In this document: piece by piece, positions 1-10,357 of the stretch | How the letters are laid out: every line of letters starts with the position of its first letter | Numbering within the stretch: position 1 is the first letter of the stretch | Source: Tritrichomonas musculus | Taxonomy: Eukaryota > Parabasalia > Tritrichomonadida > Tritrichomonadidae | Length of the DNA: 64,000 nucleotides | Reading direction: 5' to 3' | Assembly (NCBI GenBank): GCA_039105265.1 | Contig: JAPFFF010000010.1 | Location: forward strand, 3,348,001 to 3,412,000 | Position numbers and translations under genes: made by a program | Notes under the pieces: generated by a model | The model's database searches: none | What the model saw: only the letters and a program-made list of their open reading frames with translations | What the model was told of the DNA's origin: nothing

Positions 1-12
1 GTTTTTTACTTT

Positions 13-32
13 CCATGAGTAGCTACTCATGG
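13..32. repeat. 20-bp perfect palindrome
   Basis: CCATGAGTAGCTACTCATGG reads the same on both strands. It lies 12 bases before an ATTCAAAAAG motif at 44-53, in the 188-base stretch between the window edge and the stop codon of the LRR-PP2C gene. It could be a binding site for a dimeric protein or a short hairpin; its role is unknown. Confidence 0.6.
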
Positions 33-188
33 ATAGAAAAACCATTCAAAAAGTGGCGTAGAAAAAAACGATTGTCCATTTCATTTAATCATAAAAATAA
101 CAATATTTTCAAAAACTTAATTTATTTCTTTAAACAAAACAAATAAATAAACTAAAAAGAACCTTTCAAGTAATTATTCACATTTATT

Positions 189-2585
189 TTAATTAAAATT
201 TAGAGGAACAACAATAACTGATATATTTTCATTTGGCTTTCTCTCAAATGAGACATTTTTCAGTTTATAAGCGGCATCCCAGGAAGAATCACAGTTTGCA
301 ACAAGCTTTGATATCTCTTCATTCGTAAGTGCTGAAAAAAGTCCACTGCTGCCCAATATCAAAAACTTATCATCTATATCTAGCTTCACAAGTGAAAACT
401 CAGGCACATTGTTCAACCCAACGATATCAAAATCACCAAGTCCGCGACTAACTGGCAGTTTATCGTTAATTTTCTTATTGACAACTCTTCCTCCTCTTTT
501 TAAGATTTTTTCAAATTCTTTTCTAACAGTTACAAGATGAGGCCTGGTCAAAATTTTGACCTTAACGTCTTTTGTAACTGTTATTGCGCAAGAATCGCCA
601 ATATGAGCAATGATTGCCTCTTTCGTCTCCCTGCTTATTTCTGCGCAGACAATCGAGCAGCCGTCGTTGACTTGCAGCTCGTTTTCAAGTTTGTCGTTGA
701 TGAAATTGAAAGCAGACTCATAAAAGTCAATTCCAAATGAATGCTTCGTCTGGAAGCAGGCTGGCAGGAGATTGGCGACGGTTGTGGCGGTTACCGATCC
801 TTCATGGCCGTCACAAACTAGATAGAAGTCTAAGTCATCGCGAACTGAAATTGACTCATTGTTAACGTTCATTTGACCAGTAAATTGAGCATAACCGCTT
901 TCAACAAGATTCATGCATCTGAAAGGAGATTGAAGTGAAGTGACAGATGTCAAGACCTCCCTGATTTCTTTGTGTACCTTAATTTCTGCAGGGCCGATGT
1001 TTGTCACATCCAAGGTATTCAAATCATCGTTCTTAAGTAATGACATGTGACATGAAATGGGATTATTAGCTAATCTTATTGTTTTCAACAGCGGAAACTT
1101 GCTGATGTCTGGAATGGCGGCAATTCTGTTCTGCGAAAGATCTAAGTCGACCAGATACGGAGCTGAAAAACGAACCGGAAAGAGACTGATTCCGTTGTAT
1201 GAAAGATCAAGAGTGGCAACTTTGCAAATCGTTTCTTTTCCTAACAAAAATTCAGAAGGAAAATGGTCGAGATCGCATTGAGATAAAGACAAAACTTGAA
1301 GGCAGGGGAAAGTGGAAATGGACCCCAATGGAAACTTTTTGATTTTGTTTCCACTCAAGCATATTTTTGTGATTCGAACACAGTTTGTGAAAATTTCACT
1401 GACGTCCTCAATTTCACAATAGCTAGCAAAAAGTGAGTCAAGTGATTTTGGCAGTTTTGGCAACTTTTTGATTGGATTCTGCGAAATGAACAAAGATGAA
1501 ATGTTACTCTGTTCAATTGCATCTGGAATTTCGGTTATTTTATTTGAATCCAGATTCAAAATTGAGAGACGAGGCAATTTAAATAATTCAATTGGAATTT
1601 CGGTTATTTCGTTATCTGCCAAGTTCAATTGTTCAACCGACTTCACCATCAATTCAATTGAAATCGTTTTGATGTGATTATGTGAGTAAAAAAGTGACTT
1701 TGATAAATGGTCGGTGTAAACAGGAAGTGAAGTCAAATTGTTGAATGAAAAAGTGACAAATTCTAAAGATGGAAGTTCTGAATCTTCCACTTTTTCAATC
1801 TTGTTATTGTTGGCAATTAGTCTTTTAATTGAATTTGGCAGTTTTGGCAATTCAGTCAATTTATTGAATGAAACATCAAGTTTTTCTAAATTAGTGAGGT
1901 GCCAAATATCTTCTGAAAAAGCGGTGATTTTATTTCCTGACAAGTCGAGCTCAACAATTGATGACGAGAGCGATGTTGGAGGCTGTTTCAATAAATTGTA
2001 TGAAAAAATGGCACTTTTTATGACTGGAAAAATTGATGAAAAATTCTCAATACTTGATATACGATTCATTGACAAGTCAAGTGTCTCCAATTCGTCAAAT
2101 TTCAAAGATTTATCTACTTCGCTGATTAAATTGAGCGAAATTGAAAGAGATTTAAGAGTTTTAGATGATTTGTCAATTTTTTTAATAAAATTAAAATCAA
2201 AACTGGCTTTTTGCATATTTTGCGAAAATGTTGGAAGCGATTCTAATCTATTTTGACTTATATTTATTGTTTCCAATGGTATAATTGAAATATCAAATTT
2301 TGTAAGCTGGTTTTGTGCTAATTCGAGATTCTGTAAAGATTCATATGAGAGTAAAGCTTCTTTCATTTCATCATTTATTTCATTGAGAGAATTGTCATTT
2401 AAAATGAGAGTTTGTAATTGAAGAAGTCCCGTTGGAAGATTTCGAATTAAGTTATTTTGAAGATTAAGAGATTTAACTGGATGCCCAAAAGGAATTATAT
2501 ATGGAATTTCTCTGACATTCTGTCCAACAAGTACAAAATATTGTTGCGATGTAGGAAGTAGTGGATATGAGGAACTTAATCCCAT
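189..2585 (-). CDS. LRR protein with C-terminal PP2C-type phosphatase domain
   Basis: The 798-residue protein starts at the ATG at 2583-2585; one more upstream codon in frame is TTG, so I reject it as the start. Residues about 35-530 are leucine-rich repeats of the LxxLxLxxNxI type. The C-terminal 240 residues look like a PP2C phosphatase: DGHEG (about 590), HIGDS (about 662) and SRGLGDFD (about 712). The order LRR then PP2C recalls PHLPP and fungal adenylate cyclase, but no cyclase follows. Two conserved acidic positions look changed. The usual RxxMED near the domain start is absent, and the late DG..D motif reads GSSGLFS, so activity may be weak or lost. The N-terminus MGLSSS fits the N-myristoylation pattern (Gly2, Ser6), suggesting membrane attachment. 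The 3' half, encoding the PP2C, is visibly richer in G+C than the 5' half. Confidence 0.85.
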   Translation of the reverse strand: MGLSSSYPLLPTSQQYFVLVGQNVREIPYIIPFGHPVKSLNLQNNLIRNLPTGLLQLQTLILNDNSLNEINDEMKEALLSYESLQNLELAQNQLTKFDISIIPLETINISQNRLESLPTFSQNMQKASFDFNFIKKIDKSSKTLKSLSISLNLISEVDKSLKFDELETLDLSMNRISSIENFSSIFPVIKSAIFSYNLLKQPPTSLSSSIVELDLSGNKITAFSEDIWHLTNLEKLDVSFNKLTELPKLPNSIKRLIANNNKIEKVEDSELPSLEFVTFSFNNLTSLPVYTDHLSKSLFYSHNHIKTISIELMVKSVEQLNLADNEITEIPIELFKLPRLSILNLDSNKITEIPDAIEQSNISSLFISQNPIKKLPKLPKSLDSLFASYCEIEDVSEIFTNCVRITKICLSGNKIKKFPLGSISTFPCLQVLSLSQCDLDHFPSEFLLGKETICKVATLDLSYNGISLFPVRFSAPYLVDLDLSQNRIAAIPDISKFPLLKTIRLANNPISCHMSLLKNDDLNTLDVTNIGPAEIKVHKEIREVLTSVTSLQSPFRCMNLVESGYAQFTGQMNVNNESISVRDDLDFYLVCDGHEGSVTATTVANLLPACFQTKHSFGIDFYESAFNFINDKLENELQVNDGCSIVCAEISRETKEAIIAHIGDSCAITVTKDVKVKILTRPHLVTVRKEFEKILKRGGRVVNKKINDKLPVSRGLGDFDIVGLNNVPEFSLVKLDIDDKFLILGSSGLFSALTNEEISKLVANCDSSWDAAYKLKNVSFERKPNENISVIVVPLNFN

Positions 2586-3507
2586 CAAAAAAATAAGATT
2601 TTACATATAAGTATTTTGAATTTTTTATTTAATTTTTTGAATAATTTTATAAAAATAAATAATTCAATTTTTGAATTGCATTGAGAGTATGAAATAAATT
2701 ATATTCAAACAAGTTCCTAAAAAATCTCCATATCAAAGGCTAACATCTTTTTTTTTTTTTTTTATTTTGTGAGCAAATGAATTTAAAAATATCAATGATG
2801 TATTATGAACCTTTTGTTTTATTCAATATTATATGATAAAAGCTATTTTGATCTTTTTGTTTGATGCATATGTATTTTACTAGCTTCATAACATCTTTTT
2901 ATTTATTATATTCTAATGTTTTTTTTTTTTTTTTTAATCTTCTAATAAGAATGCTCATTTTTGAAAAAAAAAGTTTTAAATATTCATTGTAATTAATTTT
3001 AAATTTGAATAGAATTGTTTTCATATAGAAAATGATTTTTTAATGCATGCATACCTATAATTGTTTAAATTGAAATTGTCTTGTTTGATGTTACAATCTA
3101 GTTAAAGGCATCAAATTAATACTATTATGATATAATATTGTTAATTTCATTTTATTTTTTAATACCTTATTCCTGTACAAAAATATCATTACTAATTTTT
3201 TTTATTTTAAATTTGAGTTATCAGAATAATTGAATATTTTATTAATGATCAACTTTTTTCAAAATATTTAAATACTTTTAGTGATCTTGTAGTTTTTATT
3301 TTAAAATTAAAATAAATATATATAGTTATATAAATATTTTATTATAATATAAATTATATTAATATTACTCCAAAAATAAATAAAATAAAAATAGTTTTAA
3401 CTTATTTTATTTTTCATGCATCTCCATTCAAAATAGATTTATCGTTTTATTTATTTCAATGTAATGATTTTATTTTTATTTTGTAAAACAAAGATCAATA
3501 TCAATCA
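2586..3507. other. AT-rich intergenic region between divergent genes
   Basis: About 920 bases separate the starts of the divergent LRR-PP2C and amidase genes. The sequence is very AT-rich with T-runs near 2750 and 2920. I see no ORF, RNA gene or inverted repeat that I can support. TCAATATCAATCA directly before the amidase ATG may be its initiator. Confidence 0.5.
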
Positions 3508-4209
3508 ATGACTATTGTTATTTGCATAGATGCTGGACATGGAGGAGATTTTAATGGAGAATCTCATGTTTATGAAGGTGTTTCAGTCTATGAAAAGAAA
3601 TATAATGCCGAACTCGCAAATTTAATTGAAGAAGAATTACGAAAATATCAAAATGTTGAGATTGTTCAAACAAGAAGAGAAGATGCGAATATAGGTCTGA
3701 AAGAAAGAACGAAATACGCAGTAGATCATCATGCTGATTACTTAATATCAATACATAACAATTCATTAGATGATCCAGAACTTACAGGTTCTATGGTTTT
3801 GGTACCATCTACTCATTATCAGCCTGAAAACTCGCGTGTACCCGACATTTATGAAGCATGTAATAAAATGGGCTTAGCAATTATTTCAAAACTACAAAAA
3901 TTGGGAATTCCAATGGAAAAAAAATCTAATCATGGATTAGTGAGGCGTGTTGGACAGAAAAGTGACAAAAATCTAGCTTGCTATGACGATGGAAGTGCAG
4001 CTGACATATTTCCAACAATGAGACTTGGAATTGAAGCTGGAATTCCAACTATTGTATTGAAACATGCATATTTAAGTAATGAGGATGATTATAAAAAATA
4101 TTTGTTATCATGGCCAAGTTTAACAGGAATAGCAAAAGCTGATGCTGAAGGAATTGCTGAGGCACTTTATTTAGAATTGAAGAATAAAAACCCATATAAT
4201 ACTGATTAA
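3508..4209 (+). CDS. N-acetylmuramoyl-L-alanine amidase (Amidase_3 family)
   Basis: The 233-residue protein consists almost entirely of an Amidase_3 domain, a zinc amidase that cuts the bond between muramic acid and the peptide in bacterial peptidoglycan. The first zinc ligand is in DAGHGG (residues 8-13), a Glu follows in YEGVSVYEKKYN, and the next His is in SIHNNS (about 91-96). In bacterial relatives the last motif is vLvE-x2-FlSN with a catalytic Glu. Here it reads IVLKHAYLSN, with Lys at the Glu position, so hydrolysis may be altered or lost. There is no signal peptide. The gene is intronless and the family is bacterial, which suggests lateral acquisition; parabasalids are known to have gained peptidoglycan hydrolases from bacteria. 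The start sits 3 bases after TCAATCA. The TAA stop overlaps TAAATAAA, a possible polyadenylation signal. Confidence 0.88.
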   Translation: MTIVICIDAGHGGDFNGESHVYEGVSVYEKKYNAELANLIEEELRKYQNVEIVQTRREDANIGLKERTKYAVDHHADYLISIHNNSLDDPELTGSMVLVPSTHYQPENSRVPDIYEACNKMGLAIISKLQKLGIPMEKKSNHGLVRRVGQKSDKNLACYDDGSAADIFPTMRLGIEAGIPTIVLKHAYLSNEDDYKKYLLSWPSLTGIAKADAEGIAEALYLELKNKNPYNTD

Positions 4210-4302
4210 ATAAAATATTATTATTAGTTAACCATTCAATTTTTTACAATCTTCAAATTTGAGAGAACATATATAATTTTTTCAGATAATATATAATTGT
4301 AT

Positions 4303-6312
4303 TTATTTATTTAATATATCCGAGCGTGTTCTATTCCATAATGAAAAAAGATATCTATAATTATCGATACCCATTACAGCATCACAAAATCCGTCATATC
4401 TCTCATCAACTGAGCACCCGGCTGCAATCAAACATGTTGCTTCATAAGGATTAATATAGTCTAAAGATCCTTTCCATTTTGGCAACTCAATGTTCATTGT
4501 TGAATTTGATTCAACTTGTGCAAATAATTGTGAAGGAGAATACAAATTTATTGTTTGAAATCCATTTGTTAAAAATTCGTCGTGTTGAGTGTAAAACGAC
4601 ATTGCAGCGTCGAACATTGAATGATAATAATTTAAACTTTCTATTGAAACAGAAGGAACATGGAAATAAGCACCAACGCTTTTTGCTAATATGCCTCCAA
4701 TTGAATGTCCTGTATAAACAGCAGTGATATTTTTATTATAAATTTCTTTGTAAATTTGGCTATTTGCAGCAATGTACGAACTTGCAATCTCAGGAACACC
4801 AACGTAAAAGATTAATTTTTGTGATATTATATTCAAGAATCTTGATAAAAGAAGATCATAAGCAATTTCATAAAATGGAATAATTGCACCAAAAAGTTTA
4901 CTTGAAATGAAATCATTACAAAAGTTTTCTAACAAGAAAGAAACACTTTTCAAATCAATAACAGAATTAAACGCAATTACAGATAATGCATTATTAATCT
5001 CAATTTCATAGAAAAAGGTAAAATTATTGCCATACACAATTAGTGGCTTAAGAGAACCATCAAACAAATATTTCACAATTTCGTCGGCAAGCTTGATATC
5101 AGACGTTTGGCCAAGTGCTGCAATTCCTGCATATTGAATCATGTTTAGTCCATAAAATTTGGTTTCACAAATTGATGCTGGTTGGCTGGCCTGAACTGGA
5201 TTTGATTTATTTGTGTAAACTAAATTTTGAGGAATAAAAGTCGTAAATTTCAAATTACAAATGATGATGAAAGCTGTTCCAACAATGATAAGTAACAGAT
5301 AACCTAAGGAAACAATAATCCACATTGTACGAATAAAAGAATGCTTTTCCTTTGTCTTTTTGGAATCCATTAAAAGGCCGGTAAAGTTAAATATCATTAA
5401 AAACGGAATGCTGAAGCAATAAACAAAAGTTCTTGCAGCATACGATATGATGTAAGAAAAATACATGTAATGCTGCAAATCAATAAAATTATAAGTATCA
5501 AATGCAATATATGTTAAAACAAGAATTAATACAAAAAAGCCAGGTATCATTTTGGCTCTAAAATGTCTTGCTTTTAAAAATGCATAAAAATAATTAACAT
5601 CTGGATCATTCAAAAAGTGGAAATAATCAACTTGATCCATAATACCACAAGGATCTAGCAATGATTGTTTAACTTCCGGTTTTTCAGTCATGTTAAATGT
5701 TGACTGCATTTCTGATGAAATATCGTCAATTAATGATTGCTGAATATCTGAAAAAAGTTCGTTATTTTGAGATTTTGTTGGTTCTTTAAAAAGAGATTTA
5801 ATTGATTCTAATAAAACTTTGAAAAAGCCAATTATTAATGGAATTACTGAAATTGTACCGATAAATGCTGATATAATAACGTTTTCATCTGGAGTTATGG
5901 TTTCAAATACCATGCACATTCCAAAAAATATAATTAATATAACAATAATGATGTATTTAAAGACATTTAAGGCTTTGCTGCATTTGCTTGTTTCAAAATC
6001 TGCATTAATTGTGTTTTTAATTCCTTCAAAACTTAAAACATTCCAAATGTTTTTGAAATATGAAAAAATGATTTTGAAATTTATCCCAAATAATAAATGA
6101 ACAAATGGAATTGAGAAAGAAATCCATAAAACTGTTCTTATTATATTAATTTTCATCTTTATTAAAGCGCAAACAACAAATGAAATGAAATATGAAACAA
6201 CAAGATGGACAGAACAGCATAAAAAGATAACAAAACCAATATATGTTGTTAAAAATAAAGTAACAATCAAAATAGCAGACAAAACATTGGTAGAACACGA
6301 AGAACACGACAT
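4303..6312 (-). CDS. Class-3 lipase-like multi-pass membrane protein, possibly inactive
   Basis: The 669-residue protein has several hydrophobic membrane spans: two close to the N-terminus, then around residues 65-90, 115-165, 250-300 and 315-355. An alpha/beta-hydrolase domain follows. The nucleophile elbow is TGHSIGG at about residues 534-540. Compared with its neighbour at 6537-9464, the expected Asp motif (PDQDLIARV there) reads SPSQLFAQV here, and the His motif (CHSNF there) reads YINPY. It therefore seems to lack two members of the Ser-Asp-His triad while keeping the Ser. Both proteins end with a Cys-rich tail. The gene lies 224 bases downstream of its relative on the same strand, which suggests tandem duplication. 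Activity on lipid is doubtful; a scaffolding or regulatory role is equally possible. Confidence 0.75.
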   Translation of the reverse strand: MSCSSCSTNVLSAILIVTLFLTTYIGFVIFLCCSVHLVVSYFISFVVCALIKMKINIIRTVLWISFSIPFVHLLFGINFKIIFSYFKNIWNVLSFEGIKNTINADFETSKCSKALNVFKYIIIVILIIFFGMCMVFETITPDENVIISAFIGTISVIPLIIGFFKVLLESIKSLFKEPTKSQNNELFSDIQQSLIDDISSEMQSTFNMTEKPEVKQSLLDPCGIMDQVDYFHFLNDPDVNYFYAFLKARHFRAKMIPGFFVLILVLTYIAFDTYNFIDLQHYMYFSYIISYAARTFVYCFSIPFLMIFNFTGLLMDSKKTKEKHSFIRTMWIIVSLGYLLLIIVGTAFIIICNLKFTTFIPQNLVYTNKSNPVQASQPASICETKFYGLNMIQYAGIAALGQTSDIKLADEIVKYLFDGSLKPLIVYGNNFTFFYEIEINNALSVIAFNSVIDLKSVSFLLENFCNDFISSKLFGAIIPFYEIAYDLLLSRFLNIISQKLIFYVGVPEIASSYIAANSQIYKEIYNKNITAVYTGHSIGGILAKSVGAYFHVPSVSIESLNYYHSMFDAAMSFYTQHDEFLTNGFQTINLYSPSQLFAQVESNSTMNIELPKWKGSLDYINPYEATCLIAAGCSVDERYDGFCDAVMGIDNYRYLFSLWNRTRSDILNK

Positions 6313-6536
6313 CTTTTAATCTAAATTTTGAAAAAATAAACGTATTCTCTGCACGTTTAAAATTTCTAAAGCCAAAATCACTCAAACTTGTCCATTTATG
6401 CTGATAATTTTGTTCTTTTCAGAAATAGAAAAGGTCTTATAAGAAATATTTTTTATATATTCAATGTAAAATCACAAATCATAATAATAAAAATAAATTT
6501 ATTAATTACAAATTTTTAAAATTACTTTTTTTTTCT

Positions 6537-9464
6537 TTAAGTTACAACCTCTCCAATCTTAAACATCTCATCTATCGTTTCAGCATCAAAATGTTTCTCA
6601 CAAAATTCAGCGTACTTCTTATATGTGTTGCACATCACTGCAACTTGGCAAATGAGTCTGAAATTGCTGTGACAACTCAAGCCTCGCCTGCACGGCACCT
6701 GTATCTGCGTTCCTAGAGGCATGTCGACTCTTGCAATGAGGTCCTGATCTGGAATGATGTCGATAATTGTCTCTTTCACGTTCATCACAGTCTTATTTTG
6801 GTAGAAGTGACCAATGAAGCGAACTCCTGGACCACTCAAAGCGACAGCCTGTATTCCGGTAACCAGAGAGATGATCTTAGCGAGACCTCCACCGAGGGAG
6901 TGACCAATTATCATCACATCTTCATCAAGATCGATATGAAAATTCAATTTTTTGGCACTTTTTTTGGATCGACTTTTCATGAACCAATCTGAAAACATTC
7001 TTTCATTTGCTGACCTGCTGTCTTTGTCTCCGTAAATGTACTCGTATATGTAGTCGACAAATCTGTTCTTGTATTCCTCGACAAGAGAAAACTGCTTGAA
7101 CGCGTATCGTGGAAGATTTGTCACAACTCCAATGAGCTCGATTGTTTTGTCGCTATAAAGACTGACAAAAGGGAAAAACGAGTTCATTACATTGATCACA
7201 ACAGAAGCAAACCAAATCTCAACATCAGCAATCATGTCCTGTTGATTTGCCGTTCCTCTGATTGTAAAAACAGACAATTTCGGTTCTCTTCGAAAGCGAG
7301 TCAGCATCATTGAAGACTCAAAAGTTTTGTCCCATTTAAAAGGAGTGCTCACAAAAATAACGTCTTTCCCAATCTCTCCTCTTTCACTAAGAAATCGGCC
7401 AACAACTTCCCACTGATCCTCGCTGAAGTTGTCTGGAGCTGGCGGATTGGCAAGCATCGTAAGTGCAATGATTTCGGTGATCGAAAGACCTTTTGGCTTC
7501 AAATAACAGATCGGTGAAAGAGTGTACTTCAACATATCATTGGAAGGTGAATTAAGCAATTCAAAATCGTCAAAACCGTTGATATAAAATCCACTTTTTG
7601 TCTGGTTGTTATAAGTCATGTTTGGTGGCTTTTCGATTGTGAGGTTGTCTGTGTAAACTGGCATTTCGTTGTTGCTTCCAACAGCTGTGAAACTGCCCAA
7701 CGAAACCAGTGCGACAACGAAAAGGAAATCCAAGAAGACGAGAATCAAACTGGTCCATCTAAGACGCTTATAATGTTTGCTCCAAGTTGTTGCTTGCCTG
7801 TGCCATTTAAGAGCTTCTAATCTTGTCAGTTTCTCTTTAATTTCATCGTCAACTTCGTCAATTTTTTCTTGAATTTCTTCAGATTCAAGATTGTCTATAT
7901 CTTCTTCCTCCTCGAAATTCTCATCTTCAATGTTACTCTCACTCATGTTATGTGTAGTTCTATATTTAAGGATTCTTTTTGTTGCGTTTTCCTTGATTTC
8001 TTCACGTAATTCATCGAGTTTTCCTTCAGTCAATTCTCTGTCTCGAAGCCTTCGAATCCAGAAGAAAGGGAACGAAATCCTCGTCGCTAGAACGAAGATC
8101 ATACAAATTCCAATGAAGATAGTAATGCACACTTGTCCAGCGGACATTTTCGTCTCAGCACAAATCATGTAAACGATAACAGCAATTGTTGCAAGTATTG
8201 AAAAAGTTGTCTTTGAAAAAATAAAATGAAAGATTAATTTGCCATTATTGGCGAGTTTCTCTTTCTTGTTTTTGATCAAGAAGAAGTCGATCCAGCTTCT
8301 CTCATTTAGATAAAAAGAGCAAAGATAAGGATCATCAAAATCATTGATTTCAAGAAATCTCTTTCTTGGCTTGTTAAACAAAGAGACGATAGAATGAATC
8401 AGATAAAAAATGTAAAGTGAAAAATAACGAATTAAAGGAATGAAAAAGGCGAAAATTATCATCCAAACATTCAAGAATCTCGGTGCTTTATCATTCATGA
8501 AATTAGCAAATAATCCGCACATAAACATGAAGAATAAAACACCATGAATAAAAGAATGCAATCTTCCAAAATGAAAATATTTTGGAAGTGAATCAACATT
8601 AAAAACAAGTTTTATGAAAATTGAAACAAGTTTTTGATGTGAATAAAAAAATGTCTTCTTACAGAACAAGTTACATTCTAATGCTTCAATAATTGATATG
8701 CTCATTATATTTGGAAAATATAATGAATATAATAAGAATGGAATTACAACAATAAAAAACCAGACCAAATAATCTTTCAATGTTACAAGTGCCATTGTTA
8801 TGAATAAAATTAGGATGTTTAAAAATAGGCAAAAAATCATTGTTGGTCCTGATAAATCCCAAAGTGTTTGAAATACTCGTCCAAAAAAGCCAAAGAAACA
8901 AAAAAAATTGAAAATTTTCGTCCAAAAATGAAAGAAAAATGATTTGCACGAATGTTTAATGTAAAAAATATTCTTCTGGTTGTAAAAAATAAATTGGTTT
9001 GATTGTTTAAGACATGATTTGCCGGTTAAATCTTTAATTTGACTTAGTTCTGGAATTCCAATAACTTCAGCTGCTTGATGTAAAAATGAAATATTAAGAT
9101 CATCTATCATTATTGATTTGCCTATAAAAAGTCGACGTAAAAGATCTCTTTTTTCACTTTGACTAATATTTGATCGTGATAATTCGTGATGATCGTCTTT
9201 TTCAGAATCATAAGATTCTGAAACATCATCAACAGAAAAGGAATCTGCATTATTTGATGATTGTTTTTCTTTTTTAATTGTTTTAACTGTATAATTCATA
9301 TCTGATCCTGGAGATGATTTTAATGTAAAATCATATGTCACTCCTTCGATAGTAATTGTAAAATGCTGCGAATCTCTTTTTTCGAAAAGTTTGCGATATG
9401 CGTTTTTTGAAATATGATAATCAAAAGGTTTTGAATAATAATTTTTTGCACATGAGGAACTCAT
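6537..9464 (-). CDS. Class-3 (fungal-type) lipase with multi-pass membrane N-terminus
   Basis: The 975-residue protein begins with a soluble stretch of about 180 residues. Roughly nine hydrophobic spans follow between residues 185 and 610, split by a charged acidic segment near 500-560. A C-terminal alpha/beta-hydrolase has the nucleophile elbow IGHSLGGGLAK (Ser near 857), a candidate triad Asp in IPDQDLIARV, and a His in SCHSNF. This order of membrane domain then lipase resembles diacylglycerol lipases of the class-3 type, so monoacylglycerol or fatty-acid release at a membrane is a fair guess. TCATTTTTTCAG lies 22 bases upstream of the ATG and may be the initiator. The 3' part encoding the lipase domain is clearly more G+C rich than the 5' part. 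Its paralogue lies just downstream. Confidence 0.85.
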   Translation of the reverse strand: MSSSCAKNYYSKPFDYHISKNAYRKLFEKRDSQHFTITIEGVTYDFTLKSSPGSDMNYTVKTIKKEKQSSNNADSFSVDDVSESYDSEKDDHHELSRSNISQSEKRDLLRRLFIGKSIMIDDLNISFLHQAAEVIGIPELSQIKDLTGKSCLKQSNQFIFYNQKNIFYIKHSCKSFFFHFWTKIFNFFCFFGFFGRVFQTLWDLSGPTMIFCLFLNILILFITMALVTLKDYLVWFFIVVIPFLLYSLYFPNIMSISIIEALECNLFCKKTFFYSHQKLVSIFIKLVFNVDSLPKYFHFGRLHSFIHGVLFFMFMCGLFANFMNDKAPRFLNVWMIIFAFFIPLIRYFSLYIFYLIHSIVSLFNKPRKRFLEINDFDDPYLCSFYLNERSWIDFFLIKNKKEKLANNGKLIFHFIFSKTTFSILATIAVIVYMICAETKMSAGQVCITIFIGICMIFVLATRISFPFFWIRRLRDRELTEGKLDELREEIKENATKRILKYRTTHNMSESNIEDENFEEEEDIDNLESEEIQEKIDEVDDEIKEKLTRLEALKWHRQATTWSKHYKRLRWTSLILVFLDFLFVVALVSLGSFTAVGSNNEMPVYTDNLTIEKPPNMTYNNQTKSGFYINGFDDFELLNSPSNDMLKYTLSPICYLKPKGLSITEIIALTMLANPPAPDNFSEDQWEVVGRFLSERGEIGKDVIFVSTPFKWDKTFESSMMLTRFRREPKLSVFTIRGTANQQDMIADVEIWFASVVINVMNSFFPFVSLYSDKTIELIGVVTNLPRYAFKQFSLVEEYKNRFVDYIYEYIYGDKDSRSANERMFSDWFMKSRSKKSAKKLNFHIDLDEDVMIIGHSLGGGLAKIISLVTGIQAVALSGPGVRFIGHFYQNKTVMNVKETIIDIIPDQDLIARVDMPLGTQIQVPCRRGLSCHSNFRLICQVAVMCNTYKKYAEFCEKHFDAETIDEMFKIGEVVT

Positions 9465-10357
9465 GAAAATTAATACTATCTGAAAAAATGATCGTATCAG
9501 AAAATTTTCAAATGAAAATATATGGAATTTGAATATGATGAGACCCTATTAAGGTATTCATTCAATTTTGTAGTATTCAAAAAGTGACAACAAAAATACA
9601 AATTTTGCGAAAAATATCATAATAAATTTTAATTTTTTATATTAAATATTCATAAAAAAATAATATCATTATATAATATATTTAAATTATTCTATATCTT
9701 GCTAAAAGTAGAGATAATTTCATAAATAATCACTCAGCTAATCTTTTCAACCTGAGTTAAAATTTGAAAAATTGGACATATTTTTTGATTTTGAAAAGAA
9801 TTATTTTAAAAAATCAAAAATTCCGACGCTGGGGACTTTATTTTGGATAGATTTTTACTTTGAATACTTTACATATTTTTACTTTTCAGAAATCTTTATT
9901 TTCTCACAATTATTCAATTGTTTATATCTTACAATCTCACAATTATTTCTTATAAAAATGCACAATATTCTGAAGTATATAATAATTTCATAGAATTGAT
10001 CTCAATTTTCTGATGATTCAAATATTTCATAAAAATTTAATTCAATTTAATAAATTAACTAAAAAATATATCTTATATTTAAAATTGCATTTTCCTCATA
10101 TTTGCTATGATATTTATACAAAACATCATTTTTTTTTCTAAACTTATCAAATTGTAAAATTTTCATTCAAAAAGCAAAATTAATTTATTTTTATATTTTA
10201 CGTTAATTTTACCATTATATTTAGTAATTAAATTGATGTCATCATATATTTTATTATATTACAATATGATATCATATACTGCTTTTGTTCAACCTTAATA
10301 TGGTCTATATGATGTATCAAATTATTTCCGATCAAAAAGCATTGAAAGTAAAGCAAA
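9465..10357. other. AT-rich intergenic region with ATTCAAAAAG motif
   Basis: About 890 bases lie between the divergent lipase and Rho-like genes. ATTCAAAAAGTGAC occurs at about 9575, 110 bases upstream of the lipase start. An open frame at 9772-9993 is low-complexity Phe/Ile/Tyr sequence and I do not call it. Nothing else is visible. Confidence 0.45.

Noticed and set aside
9772-9993. 73-codon plus-strand frame
   Set aside because: Phe/Tyr/Ile-rich low-complexity translation of AT-rich intergenic DNA.
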